Made by a program: the position numbers and the translations under genes
Part shown: positions 27,333-35,845 of the stretch, in pieces
How positions within the stretch are numbered: the first letter of the stretch is position 1
How the letters are laid out: the number at the start of each line of letters is the position of its first letter
From: Sphingomonas sp. NBWT7
Lineage (GTDB): Bacteria; Pseudomonadota; Alphaproteobacteria; Sphingomonadales; Sphingomonadaceae
Length of the DNA: 64,000 nt
Direction: 5' to 3'
NCBI RefSeq assembly: GCF_014217605.1
Contig: NZ_CP043639.1
Coordinates: 3,195,465 to 3,259,464, forward strand
The notes under the pieces: generated by a model
What the model was told of the DNA's origin: nothing
Databases searched by the model: none
What the model saw: only the letters and a program-made list of their open reading frames with translations

Positions 27333-27851
27333 TCAGGCCTTCGCGCGCCGGTTCCAGGGCATGACGCGCAGCAGATTGGCCATGCCGCACCACCCCGTCA
27401 CGCCGGCGAACATCAGCCCCGCCCCCACGAACGCAGACAGCCCGAAGAAATTGGGAGCGACCAACGCGCCAAGCAGCACGCCGGTTAGTACCAGCGCGCC
27501 GGCAGTGATCTGGACTTGCCGCATGATTTCCAACGGCTGCGATCGGTCGGTGATGATGGGCTGTCCGGCCTGCCGCCACGCATCGATGCCGCCCCCAAGG
27601 ATGTAGGTGGGGGCGTTACCCGCTGCCGCGCTGAGCTGCGCGGCATTAGCGGCGGTGCGCATTCCGGATTTGCAGTGGAAGATGACCGGGCGGCAGTCAC
27701 GCGGCAGATCGCCGATCCGGTAAAGCGGCACGTTGATCGCGCCGGGGATGCGCTCGCGCGCATGTTCGTCGGCCCCGCGAATGTCGATCAGCCGCGCACC
27801 GGCATCGAGCGCGGCGCGGGTGTCGGCGGGGGAGAGGGTCGCAAGCGTCAT
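27333..27851 (-). CDS. rhodanese domain plus DUF2892 membrane protein (YgaP-like)
   Basis: 172 residues. Rhodanese domain (about 1-105) with the persulfide-forming loop FHCKSGMRT, followed by two hydrophobic helices of DUF2892 (QVQITAGALVLTGVLLGALV and LSAFVGAGLMFAGVTGWCGMANLLRVMPWNR). Same layout as YgaP, a membrane thiosulfate sulfurtransferase. AAGGA lies nine bases before the ATG. It begins 4 bases after bigR ends, and its stop is about 8 bases from the start of the broken TauE gene, so bigR-rhodanese-tauE form one unit. Confidence 0.92.
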   Translation of the reverse strand: MTLATLSPADTRAALDAGARLIDIRGADEHARERIPGAINVPLYRIGDLPRDCRPVIFHCKSGMRTAANAAQLSAAAGNAPTYILGGGIDAWRQAGQPIITDRSQPLEIMRQVQITAGALVLTGVLLGALVAPNFFGLSAFVGAGLMFAGVTGWCGMANLLRVMPWNRRAKA

Positions 27852-27855
27852 CGCA

Positions 27856-28176
27856 TCAATCCTTGCAGTAGAGCTGGTAGAGGGTGGCGAGCAGCGTTTC
27901 GACGCGCGCATCCGCTATGGCGTACCAGAGCGTCTGGCTCTCCCGCCGGTAACTGACGAGGCCTTCGTCGCGCATCTTCGCCAAGTGCTGCGAGCAGGCC
28001 GATTGCGACAGGCCGACATCGCGCGCCAGATCGCCGACCGTCACTTCGCCATGCTCGACCAGCTTGCACAACAGCATCAGCCGGCGCGCATTGCCGATCG
28101 CCTTCAGCGTATCGGCGACCTGTCCAGCCTTTGCCTCGAATGTCGCCAGGTCCATTGGCTTCAGCATCATCGCCAT
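27856..28176 (-). CDS. bigR: ArsR-type persulfide-responsive repressor (BigR/SqrR-like)
   Basis: 106 residues with an ArsR winged helix (AIGNARRLMLLCKLVEHGEV, then LARDVGLSQSACSQHLAKMR and the wing YRRESQTLWYAI). Cys37 in the recognition-domain helix and Cys104 in the C-terminal YQLYCKD match the two Cys of BigR/SqrR, which form a disulfide or tetrasulfide bridge when persulfides are present and release DNA; a third Cys is residue 61. It is divergent from a persulfide-dioxygenase-type hydrolase, with a perfect 12-bp palindrome between them. Confidence 0.88.
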   Translation of the reverse strand: MAMMLKPMDLATFEAKAGQVADTLKAIGNARRLMLLCKLVEHGEVTVGDLARDVGLSQSACSQHLAKMRDEGLVSYRRESQTLWYAIADARVETLLATLYQLYCKD

Positions 28177-28205
28177 TCCATTAGGTATTGCTTATGTAGC
28201 ATTAT

Positions 28206-28217
28206 CTAATATATTAG
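28206..28217. promoter_or_regulatory. BigR operator palindrome
   Basis: CTAATATATTAG is a perfect 12-bp palindrome in the AT-rich 62-base spacer between bigR and blh. Known BigR-type boxes are AT-rich inverted repeats in exactly this position, overlapping the promoters of both units. It also lies within a longer AT-rich segment (28176-28217). Confidence 0.7.
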
Positions 28218-28238
28218 CAAGCGCTAACGGAGGAAATC

Positions 28239-29108
28239 ATGATCCAGCCTTTCATCGAGGCGTTCTTCGACGTGCCGACCAACACGATCAGCTACCTCGT
28301 CGGCGATCCCACGACGCGGACCGCGGCTGTGATCGATCCCGTGCTCGACTTCGACATGGCGAGCGGCGTCGCCGACACCCGCTCGGCTGAGCGCATCCTC
28401 GCCTTCGCCCGCGCGCAGGACTGGCGGATCGCGATGGTGCTGGAGACGCACGCCCATGCCGATCATTTGTCGGCCGCCCCGTTCATCAAGGCGCACACCA
28501 GCGCATGGATCGGGATCGGCGCGCATATCCGCGACGTGCAGAAAATCTTCCGCCCCGTGTTCGCGATGGACGACCTGCGGACGGACGGATCGGACTTCGA
28601 TCGCCTCTTTAACGACGGTGATCGCTTCGCGATCGGCAAGTTGGACGTCGAGGTACTGCACGTCCCCGGCCACACCTCGGCTGACGTCGCCTATCTCATC
28701 GGCGATGCTGCGTTCGTCGGCGATACGCTGTTCATGCCCGACTATGGTACCGCGCGGGCCGACTTCCCCGGCGGGGATGCGCGCACGCTCTATCGCTCGA
28801 TCCGCCGCCTGCTGGCGCTGCCTGACGAGACGCGCCTGTTCCTGTGCCACGACTACAAGGTGCCGAACCGAGACGACTATCGCTGGGAAACGACGGTGGG
28901 CGAGCAGCGACGGTCGAACGTCCACGTGCATGACGGCGTCCGCGAGGACGATTTCGTCGCCATGCGGGAGCAGCGCGATGCCGGGCTATCGGTGCCCAAG
29001 CTTCTGTTGCCCTCGATCCAGGTTAATATACGTGCCGGCCACTTCGAGGAGGCTCAGGCGAACGGCGTCACTTACCCGCGTATCCCGGTGAAATGGCTCG
29101 AAAAGTGA
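28239..29108 (+). CDS. blh: Blh-type metallo-beta-lactamase-fold hydrolase / persulfide dioxygenase
   Basis: 289 residues. The metal site THAHADHLSA (HxHxDH), then HVPGHTSADVAYL with His, GDTLFMPDYGTAR with Asp and LCHDYK with His give the mononuclear-iron ligands of the ETHE1-like branch. Blh/persulfide dioxygenases oxidise glutathione persulfide to sulfite. GGAGG lies 7 bases upstream of the ATG. Divergent from bigR; together with the rhodanese and exporter this is the classic BigR sulfide-detoxification regulon. Confidence 0.93.
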   Translation: MIQPFIEAFFDVPTNTISYLVGDPTTRTAAVIDPVLDFDMASGVADTRSAERILAFARAQDWRIAMVLETHAHADHLSAAPFIKAHTSAWIGIGAHIRDVQKIFRPVFAMDDLRTDGSDFDRLFNDGDRFAIGKLDVEVLHVPGHTSADVAYLIGDAAFVGDTLFMPDYGTARADFPGGDARTLYRSIRRLLALPDETRLFLCHDYKVPNRDDYRWETTVGEQRRSNVHVHDGVREDDFVAMREQRDAGLSVPKLLLPSIQVNIRAGHFEEAQANGVTYPRIPVKWLEK

Positions 29109-29196
29109 GCGCCAGCGGTCCTGCGCAAGCTATCGAGTGGATAGATGACGAGGGCTTAACCGGGTGACTGTCCACTTCGTAGCATCGAGATGATCG

Positions 29197-30585
29197 CTAA
29201 AAAGAGAACATGATCGACGCGTAACCGTAGCTCACATCGCGCGGATCCGGTGCGTTCGGCGCGTCACGCAGGAACCGGCCCTTGAAGAGGCGGGCATAGC
29301 CGAGATCGAGTGCGAGAATATCTTTGATGAGGTCGTACTCCACCTGTAGCTGTATCTGCTGCCCGGCGTTGCGCCCGGCACGCCCGGTCGCATCACGCAC
29401 GTCGCTGTTGCTGAAGCGGTCGATCGCGCTGGCGAGGCGGAGCAGGCGGTAGTCGCCCATCACCGAAAGTCCGTCCGCCGGCGATGCCTTCATTCGCGCA
29501 CCGGGAGAGAGCATATTCGACCTGTCCGCCGCGCCGAACAATTCGGTGGGACCGAACTCGAACCGCCGTGCGCCGTATAAAGTGTCGAACCTTCCGATCC
29601 GCCCCTCTCGACGATTGCCGGTGTAATAATCGAAAAATGCAGTCAGCTCAGGCTTCCACCCGCCTGCGAAGCGGTAGCCGATGTCGCCGTGGAAGCCGTA
29701 CGCCTCGACTGGGACAACCGGCTTGCCGCTGTCCGGACTGCCGTCGCGCCCGCGCCCGAACTGCGCCATCCCTTCGACCTCGAACACGATGCCGCTGTCG
29801 GGCTTGGCGAACAGCCGCACCCCCGGCGTGAACAGCCGCCGGTCGCTGCGATCTTCCTGGCTTTCGCCGCGTTCGATCAGGCCATAGGCATAGGTTTCGA
29901 GCCGGGTATCTCCGCCAACGGGAACGCGGTTGAAGACGCCGAACAGTTGGAGATCGGTGTTCTCGCGGTCCCACTGTGGACGGTTACGCCGGATCGCAAT
30001 GGTACCCGTCGGCAGCCGGACGGTAGGCATCGTCCAAAAGGCGACGAATTCGCGATCATTTTCACCTTCGCGCGTCAGCCGTACGCCGGTGAACGATGTG
30101 ACCGAGGTGCGGAAACCCTGCCGCGCGACGAGCCGTTCGGAGCCCAGCTGCATCGTCATCCGCCCCGCCTTCAGATAGCTGGTAGTGCCGGTGCCTAGCG
30201 CATCACCGAGATCGCCCTGCACATAATATTGCGAGAATTCGAGGGCATTGACGACATCGGTGCCGACCGACGATCCACGCCGCTGAAAATAGGCGCGCGC
30301 GTCGTGGAACTCGGCACCGACACGCACCGGGCCGCTGTCGTATTCGGCAAACGCCGTCGTGCGCAGCGCCAGCACTTGATCGCGGTTCACCGCCTCCTCG
30401 CGAAATTGCCCGTCGATCGCCTCGAAGCGGGCGCGGACGCTACCGGATAGATGCCAATCGTCGGGAGCGCCAATCGCTCGGTGCAGCAGGCCGTCGTCGG
30501 TGATCTGCGCTTGGGCGGCAGGGGGCGCCAGCCCGGCTGCCAGACCGAGCGCACCCCATGCCAATTTCCTCATCGATTGTCGCAT
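29197..30585 (-). CDS. alginate-export (AlgE-type) outer-membrane porin
   Basis: 462 residues from ATG 30585 (a TTG at 30594 and an ATG at 30573 are alternatives). The signal peptide RKLAWGALGLAAGLAPPAAQAQ is followed by an alternating beta-strand protein: HLSGSVRARFEAIDG, VRVGAEFHDARAYF, TSYLKAGRMTMQLGSERLVAR and QGFRTSVTSFTGVRL (a conserved alginate_exp block). The last residue is Phe, the usual outer-membrane barrel signal. Many members are not alginate exporters but general porins. It is convergent with blh (88-base gap); any link to sulfur metabolism is unproven. Confidence 0.85.
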   Translation of the reverse strand: MRQSMRKLAWGALGLAAGLAPPAAQAQITDDGLLHRAIGAPDDWHLSGSVRARFEAIDGQFREEAVNRDQVLALRTTAFAEYDSGPVRVGAEFHDARAYFQRRGSSVGTDVVNALEFSQYYVQGDLGDALGTGTTSYLKAGRMTMQLGSERLVARQGFRTSVTSFTGVRLTREGENDREFVAFWTMPTVRLPTGTIAIRRNRPQWDRENTDLQLFGVFNRVPVGGDTRLETYAYGLIERGESQEDRSDRRLFTPGVRLFAKPDSGIVFEVEGMAQFGRGRDGSPDSGKPVVPVEAYGFHGDIGYRFAGGWKPELTAFFDYYTGNRREGRIGRFDTLYGARRFEFGPTELFGAADRSNMLSPGARMKASPADGLSVMGDYRLLRLASAIDRFSNSDVRDATGRAGRNAGQQIQLQVEYDLIKDILALDLGYARLFKGRFLRDAPNAPDPRDVSYGYASIMFSF

Positions 30586-30980
30586 CACAGCCAAACGCTG
30601 ATGGCGAGACAGGTTCCCACTCCGACCATGATATTCAGCGGCAGTCCGTCAGATGGCCCGGCGGAAATTCATCACCGTTGCCGTGCACGCTGTCTGGTCT
30701 AATCAAGTCGACCGTGCCTTAAAGAGTCTACTGTGGAACAGGCGAGTTGCGTTGTGTTTGATCGCCCCGGTGCAGGCAGGTCATCAAACGGCATTTTTAG
30801 GTGGGTAGCTTCAAAGCCACCTTGCGGCGTACGACAAGATCGAAGCGCCATCGCCGTCCGCGCCACAGCTCAGTGGATCAGGCGCACTCCTCCGCCGTAC
30901 GGACGTGGGAATTTCGGGTTCCAAGCCAGAGCGTCCCGCGCACGGGGCAGCTTGCTCTCCTGGTCCGTCAACATTCGGGC
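30586..30980. other. 395-base intergenic region, no gene seen
   Basis: Sits between the porin start and the end of the first PhyH gene, both on the minus strand, so it should contain the porin promoter. A short stretch around 30870-30930 superficially resembles a tRNA (AGCTCAGTGGATCAGG and GGGTTCCAA) but does not fold as one. No ORF is convincing. Confidence 0.5.
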
Positions 30981-31811
30981 CTAAAGCGGCGAAGCTCCGT
31001 TGACCAAGCCTAGCCCTTCAGCACGATACCCAAGCAAAACGAGCGCGTCTTCGCTGGCAAATTGTCGGATTTCTGGTCTCAGTGACAAAAACCAATTCTC
31101 CTGCGTTCGGTAGATCGGCCGAGTATACCAGGCGAATACGCCGGCGCGATGCTGGTCGGTGGTGCGATTGAACCCAGTCTTGTGCCAGACACGGCTTTCA
31201 AAGATAGCGATCGATCCAGCGGGAGCCTCGATCGGGATCGTCGGCTCGTCCGCTTCTTGCGCAGTGGGTGCGCGGTTGCGCCGGTGGCTACCCGGAGCGA
31301 AGCGGGTGGCGCCATTCGCCTCTGTGAAATCATCGAGGCACCAGGCAACGTTGAGCCCCTGCGGTTCTGCGGACCATGGTTCGGGAACGAAGATCTGATC
31401 AGCGTGCAGGATCATCTCGCCGCCGCCTGGTCCAGTGATATTCGCCGACAGATTACCAAGCAGCGCCGGCCAGCCGAGGATCGCCTTTACATAGTCGATC
31501 GAGACTGGGTGAAACGCCAGATCCTCGAACAGAGGATCGCGATTGAGCACGTTCCAGACGCGCTGATTGGTCTCGTCATGCGCGTAATCAAGCCCGAACT
31601 TCCGCTCGCGACCGCGGTTACGATCCGAGGCCGCTGCACGGTAAAGGGCGTCCCGCGTGGCGGCAAGCGTCGTGCCGGTCAGCACATCGGGCACGATCGT
31701 CAGCCCGAATTCAGCGATATTGCGCAATCCTTGTACGAGATCGCGCGTAGGCGCCGGTATCACGATCGTCGACTGCTCCGACTGCTCCGACTGCACGGCG
31801 ACGGCACTCAT
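30981..31811 (-). CDS. phytanoyl-CoA dioxygenase family protein (PhyH 1)
   Basis: 276 residues. Fe(II)/2-oxoglutarate dioxygenase of the PhyH family: iron ligands His136 and Asp138 in MILHADQIFVPEP, His210 in RVWHKTG, and the 2-oxoglutarate-binding Arg222 in HRAGVFAWYTRP; NGATRFAPGSH is the family core. The N-terminus (MSAVAVQSEQSEQSTIV) carries a short SEQ repeat. Its ATG overlaps the stop of the second PhyH gene by four bases (ATGA), so the pair is translationally coupled. Substrate unknown; bacterial members hydroxylate small molecules and amino-acid derivatives. Confidence 0.9.
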   Translation of the reverse strand: MSAVAVQSEQSEQSTIVIPAPTRDLVQGLRNIAEFGLTIVPDVLTGTTLAATRDALYRAAASDRNRGRERKFGLDYAHDETNQRVWNVLNRDPLFEDLAFHPVSIDYVKAILGWPALLGNLSANITGPGGGEMILHADQIFVPEPWSAEPQGLNVAWCLDDFTEANGATRFAPGSHRRNRAPTAQEADEPTIPIEAPAGSIAIFESRVWHKTGFNRTTDQHRAGVFAWYTRPIYRTQENWFLSLRPEIRQFASEDALVLLGYRAEGLGLVNGASPL

Positions 31812-32623
31812 GCGCGTTTCTCCAGCAGGTTGATATAAAGCGCCTCACCGCTGTTGGCAGTGACACCAAGCCCAAGCATCGCGTGGAGCGTCGGATCCAG
31901 TGACGCCTGGGTCGCAGGTGACAGCGCAGCGTTCCAATTTACCTGCGGGCGCAGGAACGGCTTTGAATAATAGCCGAACAGCAGTGCGCGATCCTCGTTA
32001 GCGGTAACGTTGGCGCCGGACGTATGCCACAGCCGACCGTCCATCGCCACGATCGACCCGGCCTTCGCTTCGAATGGGACAAGCCGCTTGGCCGCGTCCA
32101 CTGGCACATCGGCATGAGCCTGCCACCGGTGACTACCGGGAATGAAGAGCGTCGCACCATTTTCGAAACGGACGTCGGTAAGGCACCAGATGATGTTGAT
32201 CGACCAAGCAGCGTGCCACGGTTCGGGCACGACGATCGACTGATCCGAATGAAGCGTCATCGAGCGCGCGCCCGGCCGCGCGATGTTGGCAGTGAAATTC
32301 GAAACGAGAAAGCTGCGCCCGAGTACCGCTTCGACCAGGTCGAGCGCGCGAGGATTGCAAATCAGCTCGCGGAAGATCGCGTCGTGTTCGAGCAGGAAAA
32401 AAACGCGCACGTTGCTGGCGTTCGGATCAAGCACCGGCATGAAAGTCGAGACGCCCTGTCGCTCGCTGACCGCGGCGGCATCATGCAGTCGATCCAGCGC
32501 ACGCGCGATCATTTGCGGGTCGATGACGTCCGGCACGACGCACCAGCCTTCGTCATGCAGGCGGCGCTTGGCGTCCGACGATTGGTGACTGTTTGGCAGC
32601 TCCGGTCGAAGGTGCGTCGCCAT
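31808..32623 (-). CDS. phytanoyl-CoA dioxygenase family protein (PhyH 2)
   Basis: 271 residues, paralogous in layout to its downstream neighbour: iron ligands His125 and Asp127 (TLHSDQSIVVPEPW), His200 (RLWHTSGAN) and Arg212 for 2-oxoglutarate, with NGATLFIPGSHRW as core. Both proteins share the xHxDQxxVPEPW and W-C-L-D/T-D segments but clearly diverge elsewhere, so they probably act on different substrates or successive positions. First gene of the two-gene unit. It is divergent from the TonB receptor operon across a 0.5-kb spacer. Confidence 0.9.
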   Translation of the reverse strand: MATHLRPELPNSHQSSDAKRRLHDEGWCVVPDVIDPQMIARALDRLHDAAAVSERQGVSTFMPVLDPNASNVRVFFLLEHDAIFRELICNPRALDLVEAVLGRSFLVSNFTANIARPGARSMTLHSDQSIVVPEPWHAAWSINIIWCLTDVRFENGATLFIPGSHRWQAHADVPVDAAKRLVPFEAKAGSIVAMDGRLWHTSGANVTANEDRALLFGYYSKPFLRPQVNWNAALSPATQASLDPTLHAMLGLGVTANSGEALYINLLEKRA

Positions 32624-32735
32624 GGCGCTCTCCCGTGCTCTCGTTCTACTCGGCGAATTTCAGCGTCTGCTTCATACGGTGACGTGTCAACTGCGAGGCG
32701 TCATAAGCTACCGGCACCAACTGGCTTTTAGTCAT

Positions 32736-32772
32736 GCCCTTTCTGAATGAACGGCAGGTATTCAGAAAGGGC
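32736..32772. repeat. 13-bp perfect inverted repeat (stem-loop)
   Basis: GCCCTTTCTGAAT, an 11-base loop, then ATTCAGAAAGGGC. It lies about 110 bases upstream of the PhyH 2 start and 370-430 bases before the TonB receptor. It has no T-run. It may be a dispersed extragenic palindrome or a transcript-end structure. Confidence 0.6.
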
Positions 32773-33096
32773 GTCAGGTCCGCGAATGGCCGGGTCTGAG
32801 TCCTCGCGGCCGGAAGCTATCGGACTGCTTCCGACCTGATCTTGGTGGTTCCGGGCCGCTCTCGGTCGTGCTTGAAAGCTGCCGTTGGTCCGGAGCGCCC
32901 CTGCGCAGGGTAGCGCGCAAGATGGCGGCTCGCGAAAGAGTGCCTGACGGCGTGCACGGGCGGCGACCGCCGCCGATCGCTTACCATGCCGCTGCGACAC
33001 TCCGTTTCACTTGCTAGCGCGGTCTCGCTGAGCTGCTGCCTGCGATGGTGATCAACGGCTGTGAAGGTGGGCTTGATCCTCGTTCCTAGATGAGGC

Positions 33097-33113
33097 ATGA
33101 TACAATGTATCAT
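33097..33113. promoter_or_regulatory. candidate operator upstream of TonB receptor operon
   Basis: ATGATACAATGTATCAT: perfect 7-bp arms around AAT, in an AT-rich patch 30-70 bases before the receptor start. The form resembles GntR- or other dimeric-regulator sites. No regulator gene is next to it. Confidence 0.5.
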
Positions 33114-33166
33114 CGCATATTGTTCAATGGTGATGTGCGGTCGTGGCATTCGAAGGGGAAAGCACA

Positions 33167-35833
33167 TTGAACGTTTCGGCGGCGCGGCTGGGGGTAGCTG
33201 CGGTGTGCTTTACTGCGAGCCTGGCGGGCGCGGTTCCGAGCCAGGCGCAAAGCAGCATTGTTGCGCTAGCCGAGCGGAAGAATGACCCGACCTCAGAAGC
33301 GCAAGCCGCTGTGGAGCCGAGCGGCGGCGGTGACATCGTTGTGACGGGTAGCCGGTTTGGCGGACGGACGCGCATCGGCTCGGCAACGCCCGTTGACTCG
33401 ATTTCGCAGGAGGAACTCCAGCAGAGCGGTCGGGTCGACCTGATCCAGATGCTCAAGGTCCAAGTACCCAGCTTCAGCTCACCGCGTCCGTTGGCTTCGG
33501 GCATCGGGGATTTTCTGCAGCCGCCCTCGCTGCGCGGCCTCGGGCCTGGCGAGCTGCTGGTCCTCATCAACGGCAAGCGCCGTCATACCGCTTCCGATCT
33601 CAACTCCAGCAACGGCATTGGTCGGGGGGATGTGGCGATCGACTTCAACGCGATCCCGTCGCTTGCGCTATCCCGTATCGAGGTTCTGCGTGACGGTGCG
33701 GCGGCGCAATATGGCTCGGATGCGATCTCCGGCGTGATCAACATGTTCCTGGATCGATCGGTCGGATCGCGAGCCCAGGCCACGTATCTGACCACGACCA
33801 AGGGCGACGGCGCTACTTATGAAGCCAGTGCTTCAGTTGGCGTGCCGGTCGGCGCCAATGGCGTGTTTCGCATGACCGCAGCGTACCAGGATCGCGGCGG
33901 CACCAATCGTGCGCGGCCCGACACCCGCCAGCAGTATTTCGGCACCAACGCGGCCGGGCGTCCGGTGCTGCCGTCGGGCAATTTCGGCTCGGGCGTGGGG
34001 CTTACTCCGTCGAACGGCACGCTCGACCCGCGTGAAGCCGATTTCAACCGCAACGTCTTTCAGCAGGGCGACCAGCCAAACACCAACAAGCAGATCTTCT
34101 ATAACTTCGTTGCGGCCGCGCCTGGCGACGTCGAGATCTACTCGTTCGGCGGCTACAATCGGATCGACGGCGACATCCGATATCTCTTCCGCCGCGCCGG
34201 CCAGGACGAGAACGTCCGTGCTCTTTATCCCGACGGCTACAGCCCCGGTCTCGAAACCCGCATCGAGAACTTCTCGACCGCCGTCGGCGTGCGCGGCAGC
34301 GACCTCATGGGGTTCGGATGGGACCTGTCGAGCGTCTACGGCGTCAGCACGCAGGACCTAACCTACGTGAACAGCGTCAACGTCTCACTGGGGGCGGCAT
34401 CGCCGAGCCGCTTCTATCGCAATGGCAGCGACTTCTACCAATGGACCAGCAACCTCGATCTCACCCGTGCGATTTCGGTCGGCGACGGGAGTCCGCTGCG
34501 GCTCGCTTTCGGCCTGGAATACCGGCAGGAGAACTATCGGCTCTTCACCGGTTCGCCGGACGGATACCGCAACGGTGGCGTGCCAATCCTCGATGGCCCG
34601 AACGCCGGCAGGCCCGCCATCGTGGGGTCGCAGCCCGGACCAAGTAACGGCCCGGACGATCGCGCTTCGCTGAACCGGCGCAGCTATGCCGCCTACGGCG
34701 AGGCCGAGAAAGAGCTGTTCGCACGACTGCTTGTCTCGGGCGCGGTGCGGCAAGAGCATTATTCCGACTTCGGCGACACCACCAACTTCAAGGTCGCCGG
34801 CCGGCTCGGCCTGATCGGCACCTGGGCGCTGCGCGGATCGTACAACACCGGCTTCCGTGCCCCCGCGCTCGCGCAGGCGGGCTTCAATGCATCCAACACA
34901 CTGATCCTGAACGGCACTCAGGCGATTGTCCGCGTCGCGGCAGTCGACACGCCTGCCGCACGCCTTGCAGGGGCAACCGACTTGAAGCCGGAAAAGTCGG
35001 ACAACATTTCGGTCGGAACTGTCTTCGCAGCCGGCGGGCTGACGTTCACGCTCGATGCCTATCGGATCAAGGTGCGCGACCGCATCGCGATTTTCTCGAC
35101 CTTCCAGGACACGCGGCTGACCAACTTCCTGGCCGCCAACGGGCAGTCCGGATTTGCCGCACTGTCATTTCTCACCAACGCCGTCGACACGAACACCCGG
35201 GGCGTCGATCTGGTGATGAACTATCGCCGCAGCTTCGGCGACGGCAGCCGGTTCACCGGCACGCTCGCGGGCAATTACAACAAGACCAAGTTCGATCGTA
35301 TCGCAGGCACACCCGCGCCGATCGCGGCGCTTGGCATCACGACGCCGCTGTTCGATGTCACCCAACAGCTCCGCTTCTCGGACAGCCAACCGCGCGAGAA
35401 GGTGACGCTCGACCTTAACTATGCGCGCGGGCCGTTCACGCTCTCCGTTACCAACACGCGCTACGGCAAGGTATCGACCGTAGCGATCCAGAACAGGACC
35501 CCCGCCCAGGTGGCGGTGCTGGTGCCGGGCTTCGACACGCGGCTCGTTCCCTCGGCTGGCAGCACCACCAACTCCGACATCATCCAGACCTTCGGCGCCA
35601 GGCTGCTGACGGACGTGGAGTTGTCCTGGCAGGCGACGCAGGCCGTGCGGTTGAGTGCGGGCACGCAGAACCTGTTCGATGTCTACCCGGCCGAGAACAT
35701 CGCTTCGACCGTGGCCAGCGTCGCGGCCGGTACCAACGGGTCCGACAACGCCGGAACTCAGCCGTACAATGCGATCTCGCCCTTCGGCTTCAACGGACGC
35801 TCGGTTTTCATCCGGGCGGGCCTGAATTTTTAA
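33167..35833 (+). CDS. TonB-dependent receptor (ABC/methyltransferase-linked)
   Basis: 888 residues from TTG 33167, chosen because AAGGGG lies nine bases upstream and the signal peptide (NVSAARLGVAAVCFTASLAG, cut near SQAQ) starts there; a GTG at 33143 is in frame. The plug domain carries DIVVTGSRFGGRTRIGSATPVD, PSLRGLGPGELLVLINGKRRH and RIEVLRDGAAAQYGSDAISGVIN, the subgroup common in sphingomonads. The 22-strand barrel ends in Phe (FIRAGLNF). Ligand unknown. Next gene 12 bases downstream, so it heads the exporter operon. Confidence 0.92.
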   Translation: MNVSAARLGVAAVCFTASLAGAVPSQAQSSIVALAERKNDPTSEAQAAVEPSGGGDIVVTGSRFGGRTRIGSATPVDSISQEELQQSGRVDLIQMLKVQVPSFSSPRPLASGIGDFLQPPSLRGLGPGELLVLINGKRRHTASDLNSSNGIGRGDVAIDFNAIPSLALSRIEVLRDGAAAQYGSDAISGVINMFLDRSVGSRAQATYLTTTKGDGATYEASASVGVPVGANGVFRMTAAYQDRGGTNRARPDTRQQYFGTNAAGRPVLPSGNFGSGVGLTPSNGTLDPREADFNRNVFQQGDQPNTNKQIFYNFVAAAPGDVEIYSFGGYNRIDGDIRYLFRRAGQDENVRALYPDGYSPGLETRIENFSTAVGVRGSDLMGFGWDLSSVYGVSTQDLTYVNSVNVSLGAASPSRFYRNGSDFYQWTSNLDLTRAISVGDGSPLRLAFGLEYRQENYRLFTGSPDGYRNGGVPILDGPNAGRPAIVGSQPGPSNGPDDRASLNRRSYAAYGEAEKELFARLLVSGAVRQEHYSDFGDTTNFKVAGRLGLIGTWALRGSYNTGFRAPALAQAGFNASNTLILNGTQAIVRVAAVDTPAARLAGATDLKPEKSDNISVGTVFAAGGLTFTLDAYRIKVRDRIAIFSTFQDTRLTNFLAANGQSGFAALSFLTNAVDTNTRGVDLVMNYRRSFGDGSRFTGTLAGNYNKTKFDRIAGTPAPIAALGITTPLFDVTQQLRFSDSQPREKVTLDLNYARGPFTLSVTNTRYGKVSTVAIQNRTPAQVAVLVPGFDTRLVPSAGSTTNSDIIQTFGARLLTDVELSWQATQAVRLSAGTQNLFDVYPAENIASTVASVAAGTNGSDNAGTQPYNAISPFGFNGRSVFIRAGLNF

Positions 35834-35845
35834 GTAAGGATGAGC

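Larger units (their letters stand above)
32624..33142. other. 519-base divergent spacer between PhyH pair and TonB operon
   Basis: No convincing gene. It contains a 13-bp stem-loop (32736-32772), GC-rich short repeats between 32780 and 33000 and, near the right end, an AT-rich palindrome (33097-33113) close to the TonB receptor start. Open frames here lack a Shine-Dalgarno and family similarity. Confidence 0.5.

Noticed and set aside
30865..30945. tRNA-like stretch (AGCTCAGTGGATCAGG and GGGTTCCAA)
   Set aside because: D-stem and T-stem do not pair, no 7-bp acceptor can be formed, and no anticodon stem is consistent. Coincidental resemblance.
32728..33000. 90-codon minus-strand frame in the PhyH/TonB spacer
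   Set aside because: No ribosome site, basic low-complexity composition, and runs through the stem-loop.
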